Shown here piece by piece: positions 11,578-20,200 of a stretch of DNA of 64,000 nucleotides. Source of the DNA: Rhizobium sp. RU36D (GTDB taxonomy: Bacteria; Pseudomonadota; Alphaproteobacteria; Rhizobiales; Rhizobiaceae); assembly GCF_900176345.1 (NCBI RefSeq), contig NZ_FWXU01000007.1:62001-126000 (forward strand), in the 5' to 3' direction. Made by a program: the position numbers and the translations under genes. The notes beneath the pieces are model-generated. The model saw nothing but the letters and a program-made list of their open reading frames with translations, was not told the DNA's origin and did not search any database. Numbering within the stretch: position 1 is the stretch's first letter; each line of letters opens with the position of its first letter.

Positions 11578-12816
11578 ATGACTGCTCATGTTCCGTCCGC
11601 CTTTTATGGCGCGCCGCCAGCCTGGTTTCGGCTGAGAAGCGCTCTTGGCTTTTGCGTGCCGATGTTGACCAGCGGCGTTATCCTTCCTTTCGTTCCTGTA
11701 TGGCTGAAGCATCTCGGATTTGCGGAAGGCGAGATCGCCTTGGTGCTGGCCGTGCCGATGGTTGCCAAAGTCCTGGTAGCACCCGTCGTGGCGGTCTTCG
11801 CCGATCGGCTCAAGGAACGCAGCACGGTGCTGGTTTGGTCCGCGGGCCTTTCCGTGCTGCTGACATTGTGCCTGTTGTCGGTCGACAGTTTCTGGGTGGT
11901 CCTCTTGCTCTACAGTCTGCTGCAGGCCGTGTTTTCGCCCTATATGCCGGTGGTCGAGTCGGTTCTGATGACTGGTGTCAGGCGCTGGGGATATGATTAC
12001 GGCTCCATGCGGCTCTGGGGATCGCTCGGCTTCGTACTGTCGACGCTGGTGGCCGGCTGGGTCATCGGGCATGCCGGTGCCGATGCGGTCATGCCTCTGG
12101 TGCTCGGCGGGTTCGTCCTGGCTGTAGCGAGCGCGCTTGTCGTGCCGCGTACTGGCAATGTGCGCCGCCCCGTCGCGATCCGGCCAAGCGAGACAGCGGA
12201 TGCCGCGAGCAGGGTTTCGTCGCGGGAAGGCAGCCTGATCCAGTTGCATCTGCAGATGCTGTTGATCGGTGCCTGCCTGGTGCAGTCGAGCCATGCCATG
12301 CTCTACGCATTTTCCTCCATCTATTGGCAGCAACTTGGCTTTTCCGGTACGGCGATTGGCGTGCTGTGGAGCGGCGGGGTGGTGGCGGAGGTGCTGGTCT
12401 TCGCCGTCAGCGGACGCCTGCTGAAGCGTCTCGGCCCCTGGACGATGGTCCGTTTCGGTTGCGCGGTTGCGGTCTGCCGATGGCTGCTGTTTCCCCTGCC
12501 GCTGGGGCTCACCGGCTACCTTCTCCTGCAATTCACCCATGCGTTCACCTTCGCATTCGTGCATCTAGGTATCCAGCAGCGCATCGTGGAAGCCGTGGGG
12601 GAGGCGCATGAGGCGTCGGCGCAGGGTAACTACTTCTTCTACAACGGCGCCTTCATGGCGCTCTGCACGCTGGCGTGCGGGCCGCTCTACCGGCATTTCG
12701 GCCAGAGCGGCTATCTGTTCATGGCCGGACTTGCGGCCGTCGGGCTCCTGGTGGTGATCGCCGCCTGGTATATGCTGCCGGGTGGACCGGTTTCCGGTGG
12801 AAAGAGGCGTGCCTGA
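11578..12816 (+). CDS. MFS transporter, HcaT/MFS_1-like
   Basis: A 412-residue inner-membrane protein with about 12 hydrophobic segments. The N-terminal half contains GFCVPMLTSGVILPFVPVWL and the typical loop between helices 2 and 3 (FADRLKERS). The MRLWGSLGFVLSTLVAGWVI segment recalls the phenylpropionate permease (HcaT)/NupG-like group of the major facilitator superfamily. The C-terminal half has GGVVAEVLVFAVSGRLLKRL and ends in a short charged tail. The substrate cannot be assigned. No neighbouring catabolic genes give a clue. Confidence 0.85.
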   Translation: MTAHVPSAFYGAPPAWFRLRSALGFCVPMLTSGVILPFVPVWLKHLGFAEGEIALVLAVPMVAKVLVAPVVAVFADRLKERSTVLVWSAGLSVLLTLCLLSVDSFWVVLLLYSLLQAVFSPYMPVVESVLMTGVRRWGYDYGSMRLWGSLGFVLSTLVAGWVIGHAGADAVMPLVLGGFVLAVASALVVPRTGNVRRPVAIRPSETADAASRVSSREGSLIQLHLQMLLIGACLVQSSHAMLYAFSSIYWQQLGFSGTAIGVLWSGGVVAEVLVFAVSGRLLKRLGPWTMVRFGCAVAVCRWLLFPLPLGLTGYLLLQFTHAFTFAFVHLGIQQRIVEAVGEAHEASAQGNYFFYNGAFMALCTLACGPLYRHFGQSGYLFMAGLAAVGLLVVIAAWYMLPGGPVSGGKRRA

Positions 12817-12951
12817 CCGCTGCCGGCCATCGAACGTGTTGCTTCCAGGCGACGTCACATGGTTAATATCGCGTGAGGGGGTGTAAGTGGAGGGCACTGT
12901 TCCTATACTTACCATCCGACCGTATCGCTGACCTCTGAAAGTTACCGGGAT

Positions 12952-14088
12952 TTGAACGCATCTCCCCCCCAGACACCCGGCCTTAAAACCGAAACGCTTT
13001 CCGGCGGTGCGGTGCGCGTGTCTTTGTCCGGTTCCTGGCGAAACGACCGAATTTCCTCAGTCCTGCCGGAGATCGAGCGGATCCCGGCCCCGGGCGCTTC
13101 GCTGCAGATCGATCTTGGCGCCGTGACCGACATGGACATGGCAGGAGCCTGGCTGGTGCGTCGGCTGGTGGAGCGGGCCGGTGGCCAGGCGGAGCTTGTC
13201 GGCGGGAACAGTGTTTTTTCCGAGTTGATCAATGCCTTGCCGCATGAGGTGACGCCGCCGGGACGCTCGTCGGCATCACGCGGATCGCTGTTCGAGCGCA
13301 TGTTTGCCCCTGCCGGCAAGGCTGTGTTCGATATGGGATCGGACTTTGCGGCGATGATGCATGTGCTCGGTTCCGCGGTGCGCGGGGCGCAGTTGAAGCT
13401 TGGTCGCAGTGGCGGGGTTTCGCCAGCCTCGGTCGTCAACCAGCTTGATCACATGGGCGTCAGGGCGGTGCCGATCATCGTGCTGATGTCCTTCCTGATC
13501 GGGGCGATCATTGCCCAGCAAGGGGCGTTCCAGCTTCGATATTTCGGGGCGGAGATCTTCGTGGTCGATCTGGTCGGCATTCTCCAGCTGCGCGAGATCG
13601 GCGTGTTGCTGACGGCCATCATGATCGCAGGACGTTCCGGCAGCGCGATCACAGCGGAAATTGGCTCGATGAAGATGCGCGAGGAAATCGACGCCCTGAA
13701 GGTCATCGGCCTCAATCCCATCGGCGTACTGATTTTCCCGCGCCTTGTGGCCCTCACCATCGCCTTGCCGCTCCTGACCATCGTCGCCAACTTCGCCGCC
13801 TTGGGTGGCGCGGCGATCGTGGCCTTTGTCTATTCCGACATCACCTTCGATACATTCCTGTCGCGGCTTCACGAGGCGGTGGATTATTCGAGCGTCGCCT
13901 CCGGTATGATCAAGGCGCCGTTCATGGCCCTGATCATCGGCATCGTCGCGGCGGTGGAAGGCATGAAGGTCGGCGGCAGTGCCGAGTCGCTCGGCAGGCA
14001 CGTCACGGCATCCGTGGTGAAGTCCATCTTCGTGGTCATTCTGGTAGACGGGCTTTTTGCCATGTTCTACGCGGCCATCGATTTCTAG
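12952..14088 (+). CDS. mlaE: Mla-type ABC transporter permease with N-terminal STAS domain
   Basis: The membrane component of a lipid transport (MCE/Mla) ABC system. The 378 residues split into an N-terminal STAS-like domain (about 10-105; LQIDLGAVTDMDMAGAWLVR is the STAS nucleotide-binding-like loop) and a C-terminal MlaE permease (about 150-378). The permease shows QGAFQLRYFGAEIFVVDLVG, the conserved REIGVLLTAIMIAGRSGSA and ALKVIGLNPIGVLIFPR. In E. coli the STAS protein MlaB is separate; here it is fused. The start is a TTG at 12952 with a weak GGGA site just upstream, and no better start lies nearby. It is the first of four genes. Confidence 0.93.
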   Translation: MNASPPQTPGLKTETLSGGAVRVSLSGSWRNDRISSVLPEIERIPAPGASLQIDLGAVTDMDMAGAWLVRRLVERAGGQAELVGGNSVFSELINALPHEVTPPGRSSASRGSLFERMFAPAGKAVFDMGSDFAAMMHVLGSAVRGAQLKLGRSGGVSPASVVNQLDHMGVRAVPIIVLMSFLIGAIIAQQGAFQLRYFGAEIFVVDLVGILQLREIGVLLTAIMIAGRSGSAITAEIGSMKMREEIDALKVIGLNPIGVLIFPRLVALTIALPLLTIVANFAALGGAAIVAFVYSDITFDTFLSRLHEAVDYSSVASGMIKAPFMALIIGIVAAVEGMKVGGSAESLGRHVTASVVKSIFVVILVDGLFAMFYAAIDF

Positions 14089-14096
14089 GGGATGGA

Positions 14097-14921
14097 ATGA
14101 TGGAAGCGGTTGCAGCCAGCAGAGACAATCAAGAACGCGACACGGTGCTATCGGTCCGCGGCCTGACCGTGGGGTTCGGCAGCAAGATCGTACTCGACAA
14201 GCTGGACCTCGACGTCTATCGCGGCGAGATCCTCGGCTTTGTCGGTGCATCCGGCGCCGGCAAATCGGTGCTGATGCGAACGGTGCTCCGCCTCCTGCCG
14301 CGCCGCGCCGGCACGATCAGCATTCTCGGCGCCGATTATGACCAGGTGACCGACGCCGAGCGGATCAGCCTCGATACGCGGCTTGGCGTGCTGTTCCAGC
14401 AGGGTGCCTTGTTTTCCTCGCTGACGGTGAAGGAAAACATCCAGCTGCCGATGCGGGAATATCTGGATCTTCCGCAGTGGCTGATGGATGAACTGGCTCA
14501 TCTCAAGATCAAGCTGGTTGGCCTGCAGCCCGATGCTGCGGATAAATATCCGTCAGAACTGTCCGGTGGCATGATCAAGCGTGCTGCGCTGGCCCGCGCA
14601 CTTGCGCTCGATCCGGCGCTCGTCTTCCTCGACGAGCCGACCTCGGGGCTGGACCCGATCGGCGCTGCAGAATTTGACGATTTGATCGCCCAGTTGCGCG
14701 ACACGCTGGGCCTGACGGTCTATATGGTAACCCATGACCTCGACAGTCTGTTTTCGGTTTGCGATCGCATTGCCGTTCTCGGAGAGAAGCGTGTCTTGGT
14801 GGAAGGAACGTTGGACGATATGCTGGCCTGCGACGATCCATGGGTGAAGACCTATTTCAGAGGCAAACGCGCTCGCATGATCGTGCGGTCTGACCGACAA
14901 AGCCCGACGGAAAGTGATTGA
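14097..14921 (+). CDS. mlaF: Mla-type ABC transporter ATP-binding protein
   Basis: The 274-residue ATPase that powers the MCE lipid transporter. It shows Walker A GASGAGKS (about residues 51-58), the ABC signature ELSGGMIKRAALARAL, Walker B LVFLDEPTSGLDP and the switch His in VYMVTHDLDSL. GVLFQQGALFSSLTVKENI is the MlaF-like Q-loop region. It starts 9 bases after the permease stop and overlaps the start region of the following MCE gene, so translation is probably coupled. Confidence 0.95.
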   Translation: MMEAVAASRDNQERDTVLSVRGLTVGFGSKIVLDKLDLDVYRGEILGFVGASGAGKSVLMRTVLRLLPRRAGTISILGADYDQVTDAERISLDTRLGVLFQQGALFSSLTVKENIQLPMREYLDLPQWLMDELAHLKIKLVGLQPDAADKYPSELSGGMIKRAALARALALDPALVFLDEPTSGLDPIGAAEFDDLIAQLRDTLGLTVYMVTHDLDSLFSVCDRIAVLGEKRVLVEGTLDDMLACDDPWVKTYFRGKRARMIVRSDRQSPTESD

Positions 14922-14926
14922 AGTCC

Positions 14927-16297
14927 ATGGAAACTAAAGCCAATTACGCCATTGTCGGCTTTTTCACCCTCGTTGTGATCGGCGCTGCCTTCGGTTTCGT
15001 CTACTGGATGGCCGAGTTCGGTCGTGGCGGACCGGTGGCGCAGCTGGCTATCCGTATTCCGGGTTCCGCCAACGGGCTCAGCATCGGTTCGCCGGTACGG
15101 TTCAACGGCATTGCGGTTGGCTCCGTGCGCAGCCTGTTCATTGACCGCGATGACCCGAAATTCTCGGTGGCCTTCACCGAAGTGCGCGCCGACGCGCCGA
15201 TCACGGCCTCCACCAAGGCAGCCCTCGAGATCCAGGGTCTGACGGGGGCGGCCTATATCGAACTTTCCGGCGGCAATGCCGGCGAGGAAAACATCCTGAC
15301 CAAGGCGATCAATAGCGGCACGACCGCCGTCATGGTCGCGGATCAGTCGAGTGTTACCAACCTGCTGGCCACGGCCGACAGCATTTTGAAGCGTGCGGAT
15401 GGCGCCATCGGCGAATTGCAGGGCTTCATTGAGGATTCCCGTGCACCGCTGACCAATACCGTGAAAAACGCGGAAACCTTCTCCAAGTCACTGAGCGACA
15501 ATGCCGATGGGATCGACAAGTTTCTCGAAAGCGTCGGTGCGCTTTCCGAGACGGTGACCGGGCTCTCCGGGCGGCTCGACTCAACCCTTGCCTCGGTCGA
15601 GGACCTGATCCGAGCCGTGGACGCCAAGAAGGTCGACCAGATCCTTGCCAATACACAGACAGTGACCGGAAATCTCGCTGACGCATCGGGCAAGGTTGCA
15701 GGGGCGATCGACAACTTCAATAAGGCTATCGATACCTATCGAGAATTCGGCGTGAGCGCAGAAAAGGCACTGGCGCGGGTTGACGCTCTGGTGGCTGCGG
15801 TCGATCCGCAGAAGGTGGGCAAATCCATCGACGACATCTCGGTTGCAACAGGCGATGCGCGTGTGGCCATCGCCTCCTTCGCCAAGCTGGGGGATAGCAT
15901 TGGCAATCGGCAACAGGACATCGATCAGGCGATTTCCGACTTTACGCAACTGGCCAACAAGCTGAACAACGCTTCAAGCCGCGTGGACGGCATCCTGGTC
16001 AAGGTGGACGAACTTCTGGGAAGCGACGATACCAATTCGCTCTCTGTCCAGGCGCGCGAGACCCTGGCCTCCTTCAAGACCCTTGCCGAGAACCTGAATT
16101 CAAGAGTGGGGCCGATTGCGGCCAACTTGGAGCGGTTTTCCGCAACCGGCTTGCGTGACATCCAGACACTGGTCAACGATACCCGCGGCACGGTTCGCAG
16201 CCTGAATGACGCGATCTCGAATTTTGACCGTGACCCGCAGCGCCTGCTGTTCGGCGGCGACAGCGTCAAGGAATATGATGGGCGGGTGCGCAGATGA
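14927..16297 (+). CDS. mlaD: MCE domain substrate-binding protein (MlaD family)
   Basis: A membrane-anchored periplasmic lipid-binding component. One N-terminal transmembrane helix (ANYAIVGFFTLVVIGAAFGFVYW) precedes a single MCE domain (about residues 40-120; SIGSPVRFNGIAVGSVRSLF and the LEIQGLTGAAYIELSGG segment). A long C-terminal helical region of about 320 residues, rich in Ala, Ser, Asp and Asn, probably forms an extended coiled structure. At 456 residues it is much longer than E. coli MlaD (183). The ATG at 14927 gives the usual METKANYAIVGF N-terminus; TTG at 14918, overlapping the mlaF stop, is the alternative. Confidence 0.93.
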   Translation: METKANYAIVGFFTLVVIGAAFGFVYWMAEFGRGGPVAQLAIRIPGSANGLSIGSPVRFNGIAVGSVRSLFIDRDDPKFSVAFTEVRADAPITASTKAALEIQGLTGAAYIELSGGNAGEENILTKAINSGTTAVMVADQSSVTNLLATADSILKRADGAIGELQGFIEDSRAPLTNTVKNAETFSKSLSDNADGIDKFLESVGALSETVTGLSGRLDSTLASVEDLIRAVDAKKVDQILANTQTVTGNLADASGKVAGAIDNFNKAIDTYREFGVSAEKALARVDALVAAVDPQKVGKSIDDISVATGDARVAIASFAKLGDSIGNRQQDIDQAISDFTQLANKLNNASSRVDGILVKVDELLGSDDTNSLSVQARETLASFKTLAENLNSRVGPIAANLERFSATGLRDIQTLVNDTRGTVRSLNDAISNFDRDPQRLLFGGDSVKEYDGRVRR

Positions 16298-16989
16298 GAG
16301 GCTTGGACAGCGTGACAGGCGTAGCGGCGACAAATGAGGCATCCATGGCGTCTTGTAGTGGTCTGGGAGTATCCCACGGACGCGGTCGGTTGAGGGCAAG
16401 GCTCTCCCGCGCGGCCTCCGTTGGCCTGCTAATGGCAGCGGTTGGGTTCGGCGTTTCAAGCTGCAGCACCGCCAAGAACGACACCTTCGATCTGGCTGCG
16501 TCGACCGCAGAGATTTCAAGCGCCAAGTCGGCGCGCAACCGGCAGATCCTGGTTCCCGATCCGACGGCCTTAAAGGCGCTGGACAGCGAGCAGATCGTCA
16601 TCCGTGTTTCGAGTTCGGAACTGCAATATCTGGCCAGCGCCCAGTGGAGCGATCGACTGCCGCTGATGGTGCAGTCGAAGCTCATCGAAGCGTTCGAGAA
16701 TTCCGGCAAGCTGGGTGGCGTGGGCAAGCCAGGGCAGGGACTCGCGATCGACTTCCAACTCGTGACCGATATCAGGGCGTTCGAAGTGGAGGCCTCCGGC
16801 AACCGGGCCGTGGTCGAGATCTCGGCCAAGCTTCTCAACGATCGCAATGGCACGGTGAAGTCGCAGAAGGTGTTCCGTGCCGTCGTGCCCACGCGCGGCT
16901 CCGGCAATCCGGCCTTCATCGCAGGCCTCGATGCTGCCTTTGCCCAGGTCACCGGCGAGATCGTCGCCTGGACGCTGTCCAGCATCTGA
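16294..16989 (+). CDS. ABC-type transport auxiliary lipoprotein (PqiC/ABC_trans_aux-like)
   Basis: A 231-residue lipoprotein completing the MCE operon. A hydrophobic segment (SVGLLMAAVGFGVSSC) ends in a lipobox-like VSSC, so the Cys would be lipidated; the about 55 residues before it are unusually long for a signal peptide, and a downstream start may be used. The mature part (NRQILVPDPTALKALDSEQI, VRVSSSELQYLASAQWSDRL, QGLAIDFQLVTDIRAFEV) matches the auxiliary lipoprotein family that pairs with MCE proteins, such as PqiC. Its ATG overlaps the mlaD stop by 4 bases. Confidence 0.85.
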   Translation: MRGLDSVTGVAATNEASMASCSGLGVSHGRGRLRARLSRAASVGLLMAAVGFGVSSCSTAKNDTFDLAASTAEISSAKSARNRQILVPDPTALKALDSEQIVIRVSSSELQYLASAQWSDRLPLMVQSKLIEAFENSGKLGGVGKPGQGLAIDFQLVTDIRAFEVEASGNRAVVEISAKLLNDRNGTVKSQKVFRAVVPTRGSGNPAFIAGLDAAFAQVTGEIVAWTLSSI

Positions 16990-17228
16990 CGGCCTGCCAT
17001 CGCCATATCGTCAAAAGCTGTTCGTGACGGACTCCGTCTGGACGGCCGGAGCAATTCTGTCTGATACAGAGCTTGGCGATCTTCCGTTTTCCAATGGATG
17101 ACGTCCCGAAGACGCTCTCATGGACTTTCGGTCCTTCGCGGTGCAGGCGCACCGGGGACCGCCATGCCAATCCGTATAACTCGCAGCCAGCCTGTGGGCG
17201 CAACTGTTTGCAGGCAATCGCAGAATCG

Positions 17229-17259
17229 AAAAGGGCCGCTGCATTACGCAACGGCCCTT
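17229..17259 (-). terminator. Rho-independent terminator of the giant coiled-coil gene
   Basis: On the minus strand an 8-bp stem AAGGGCCG / CGGCCCTT with a 13-base loop is followed directly by T residues (TTTTCG). It lies 27 bases past the stop codon at 17286. Confidence 0.75.
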
Positions 17260-17285
17260 GAGCTTTCTGTGCCGGCGTCAGGCTA

Positions 17286-20200
17286 TCAGTTGAACCGACC
17301 TGCCGCGTGTGCCAGCATCGTATAGACCTTCCCGGTATCGGAGGTCAGGTAGGACTGGGTGACGGTCTTGTCCCGGTCCGTCCGAGCCACATCCGACAGC
17401 AGCTTTTCGAAATCGGCGATGTAGCGGTCGACGGCCGTGCGGAATTCCGGCTCGCGATCGTATTTGCGCTTGATCTCGTCGAAGGTCTGCTGACCCTTGA
17501 GCGTGTAGAGGCGACGGGTAAAGACGTCGCGCTCACCACGCTGGTAGCGGCGCCACAGATCCACCGAGGCATCGTGATCGATCGCGCGGGCGATATCGAC
17601 GGACAGTGAATTCAGCGACTCGACCATGTGACGCGGATTGCGGGTATCGGTCGTGCGCGCCTGTGCCGGTGCCTCGGCAGCCGTCCGTGCGGGACGCGCC
17701 TGCACGTCGTCGAGATCGTCGCGGGATGCGCCGCGCAGAAGGTCGCTGATCCAGCCGCCATTGGCCTCGTCCCGACGGGGGGCGGCAGGCGCGGGCGGCA
17801 CGATCGGCTGAGCCGCCACCTGGCGTTCCAGGCCAAAGCCGCCGCGAAGACCGAGGGTGTCAGCCTGTTGTGCAGGCGCTGCGACCGGTGCAGCGGCCTG
17901 AGGGGCCGGCTGACGACGCGGTGGCTCAACCACCCGTGCAGGTGCTGGGGCAGGTGCAGGCGCCGGAGCGGCGGTCTGAACCGGTGGAACCGGACGCGCC
18001 TGCGGCTCAGCCACTTCAAGCGCCTGGGTCGAGCGGCCGACCAGCTGGGAAATATCCTGCAGGGCGCGGATCTGCTCAGAGACGGCGCGGCGCATGGCGG
18101 CAGCGCTTTCCTTTGCCTCTTCCGGCAGGTCGAAGGCACCGCGCTTCAACTCGTTGCGGGTCAGGTCGAGTTCCTTGCGGATGTCCTCCGCCGAGCGGCG
18201 GATTTCGTCGGTTGCGCCAGAGAAGCGGCCCGATGCTTCCTCGACAGCCTGGCGGATGGCCTCGCGCATCTGTGTCGCGGCGCTGTCCGACCGGCGGCCG
18301 ACATCGCCGAGCAGCTTGTCGACGTCCGACAAAGATGCCGACAGACCACCGCGCAGGCGGTTTGCCAGATCGCCGGCGCGCTTTTCTGCTTCCGACAGGG
18401 TCTGCTCGATCGAACGATTGGCCTCTTCGCCCGCCGACAGCAGCGAGTTGCGCATGGAGTCGGCGGTCGACTGCGCCTGCTTTTCGGTATCGGTCAGGAT
18501 CTGGCCGATATCCGAGAAGGAGGTCTGGACGCTTTGGCGGAGATTGCCGGCGACCTGCGACGAGCGCTGCTCGGCGCGGTCGAAGGCTGTGTCCACCATC
18601 GACGTCAGCGAACGCATGGTCGTCTCGATTTCTTCCGAACGCTTGACCAGACCGACGGAGAGGTCGCGCAAGGCCTGCTGGCGTTCTTCCATCGTGCCCG
18701 CCAGGTTGGACTGGGCGACGCCGAGGAGTTCGGATGCCTGTCCCAGCACGCGGGAATGCTCGCCGAAGCGGCTGACGATGCTGCCGACCTGAGCCAGGGC
18801 CTCGTTCGACACTTCCGACAGCTTGTCCAGCTTGCCATCCAGCAGGCGGCTTGACGTGGACAGCATGTCGGCCGCCTGGGCGGTCGCCTCGGCGAACCGC
18901 GCCGTGGTCGCGCCGAAGCTTTCATCAGCGCGAAGCATGTTCGTGGCGGCTTCCTCGATGAGGTTCGCGATATTGGCGTTGCTGCTGCCCAGCCGTTCAA
19001 CCAGGCCGCCGACGCTGGCGGTCAGGCTGCCTTCGACGGCACCGATGCGCTGCGAGGCCCATTCCGCACGGGCGGCGATGGCTTCCAAGACGGCGTCATT
19101 CTCATTGCGCAGGTGCTCGGCGCTTTCGCGGGAGACGCTGGCAATGCGGTCTGCGGCGGAGCGGCCGAGGTCGCTGAATTCCTCGACGGCCGGACGGACC
19201 TTCTCGTCGATAATCCGGGCAAGCTCGGTAGAGCGGCCCGACAGCATGGCGTTGAGTTCGCGGGTACGCTCGTCAAGAGCCGTGCGAATGGCGTTGCCGC
19301 GGGCGGCCAGGGCCTTGTCCACGGAGTCAAGCGTGGACGACAGCTCTTCGGTGTTTCCGGCAATCGCGGCGCGGATTGCGGCCGTGCGGTTTTCCAGCTC
19401 CGAGCCGGCGCTGGAGACGATGTTGCTGATGCGGGCGACCTGGTTTTCGACCAGGCTGCTGGCCTCGGTCATCTTGTTGGCAACGGTCGTGCCGATCTCG
19501 GCAAAATTGCCGGCGATCGCATCGGCCTGGCCAACAAGGCGGGTTTGCGTCTCGGTGATCCGGCCGACAACCTCTTCGGAGCGCTCGACCATGATGCGGC
19601 CGAACTCTTCGCCCTGCGCGGTGATGCGCTCGGCAAGTTCGGTATTGCGGGCAGCGATCTGGTCCGCCAGTTCGGCATTGCGGGCGCTGAGCTGAGCGGC
19701 AAGCTCTTCGTTGCGGGCGTTGACCTGCTGGGTGAAATCCGCACTGGCGCGGTTCAGGCGCTCGGTCGAGCGAGCGGCCTCGATATCCATTTCCTGAGCG
19801 GCACCGGCAACGGCATCCCGCAGTGCGGATGCCAGGCCTGCGGCCTTGCCCTCGATGGTGCGGTTGACGTTTTCGAGGCCGATATTGAGCGCGCGGTCCA
19901 TGGTGGAGAGGCGCTCGTCGATCTGGGCTGTCCGGCTGTCAAAGGTCCCGACGACGCGTGCGGCGCCATTCTCGACCACATCCGAAATCCGCATGGCGGC
20001 TTCCTGGGTCGCACGCTCCAGTTCGCCGACCTTGTCGGTGAGGCGCTCGGCGAATTTCTCGCCTGCATCGCCAACCCTGATATCCACGCCATCAAGGCCA
20101 TTCTTGATGCGGTCTTCCAGGGTGCCGAGGCTCTGCTCGATCTTGGTGCTGGTGTCGTCCAGACGACGGGCCATGGCGCCAACGGAGTCCGCCACCTTCG

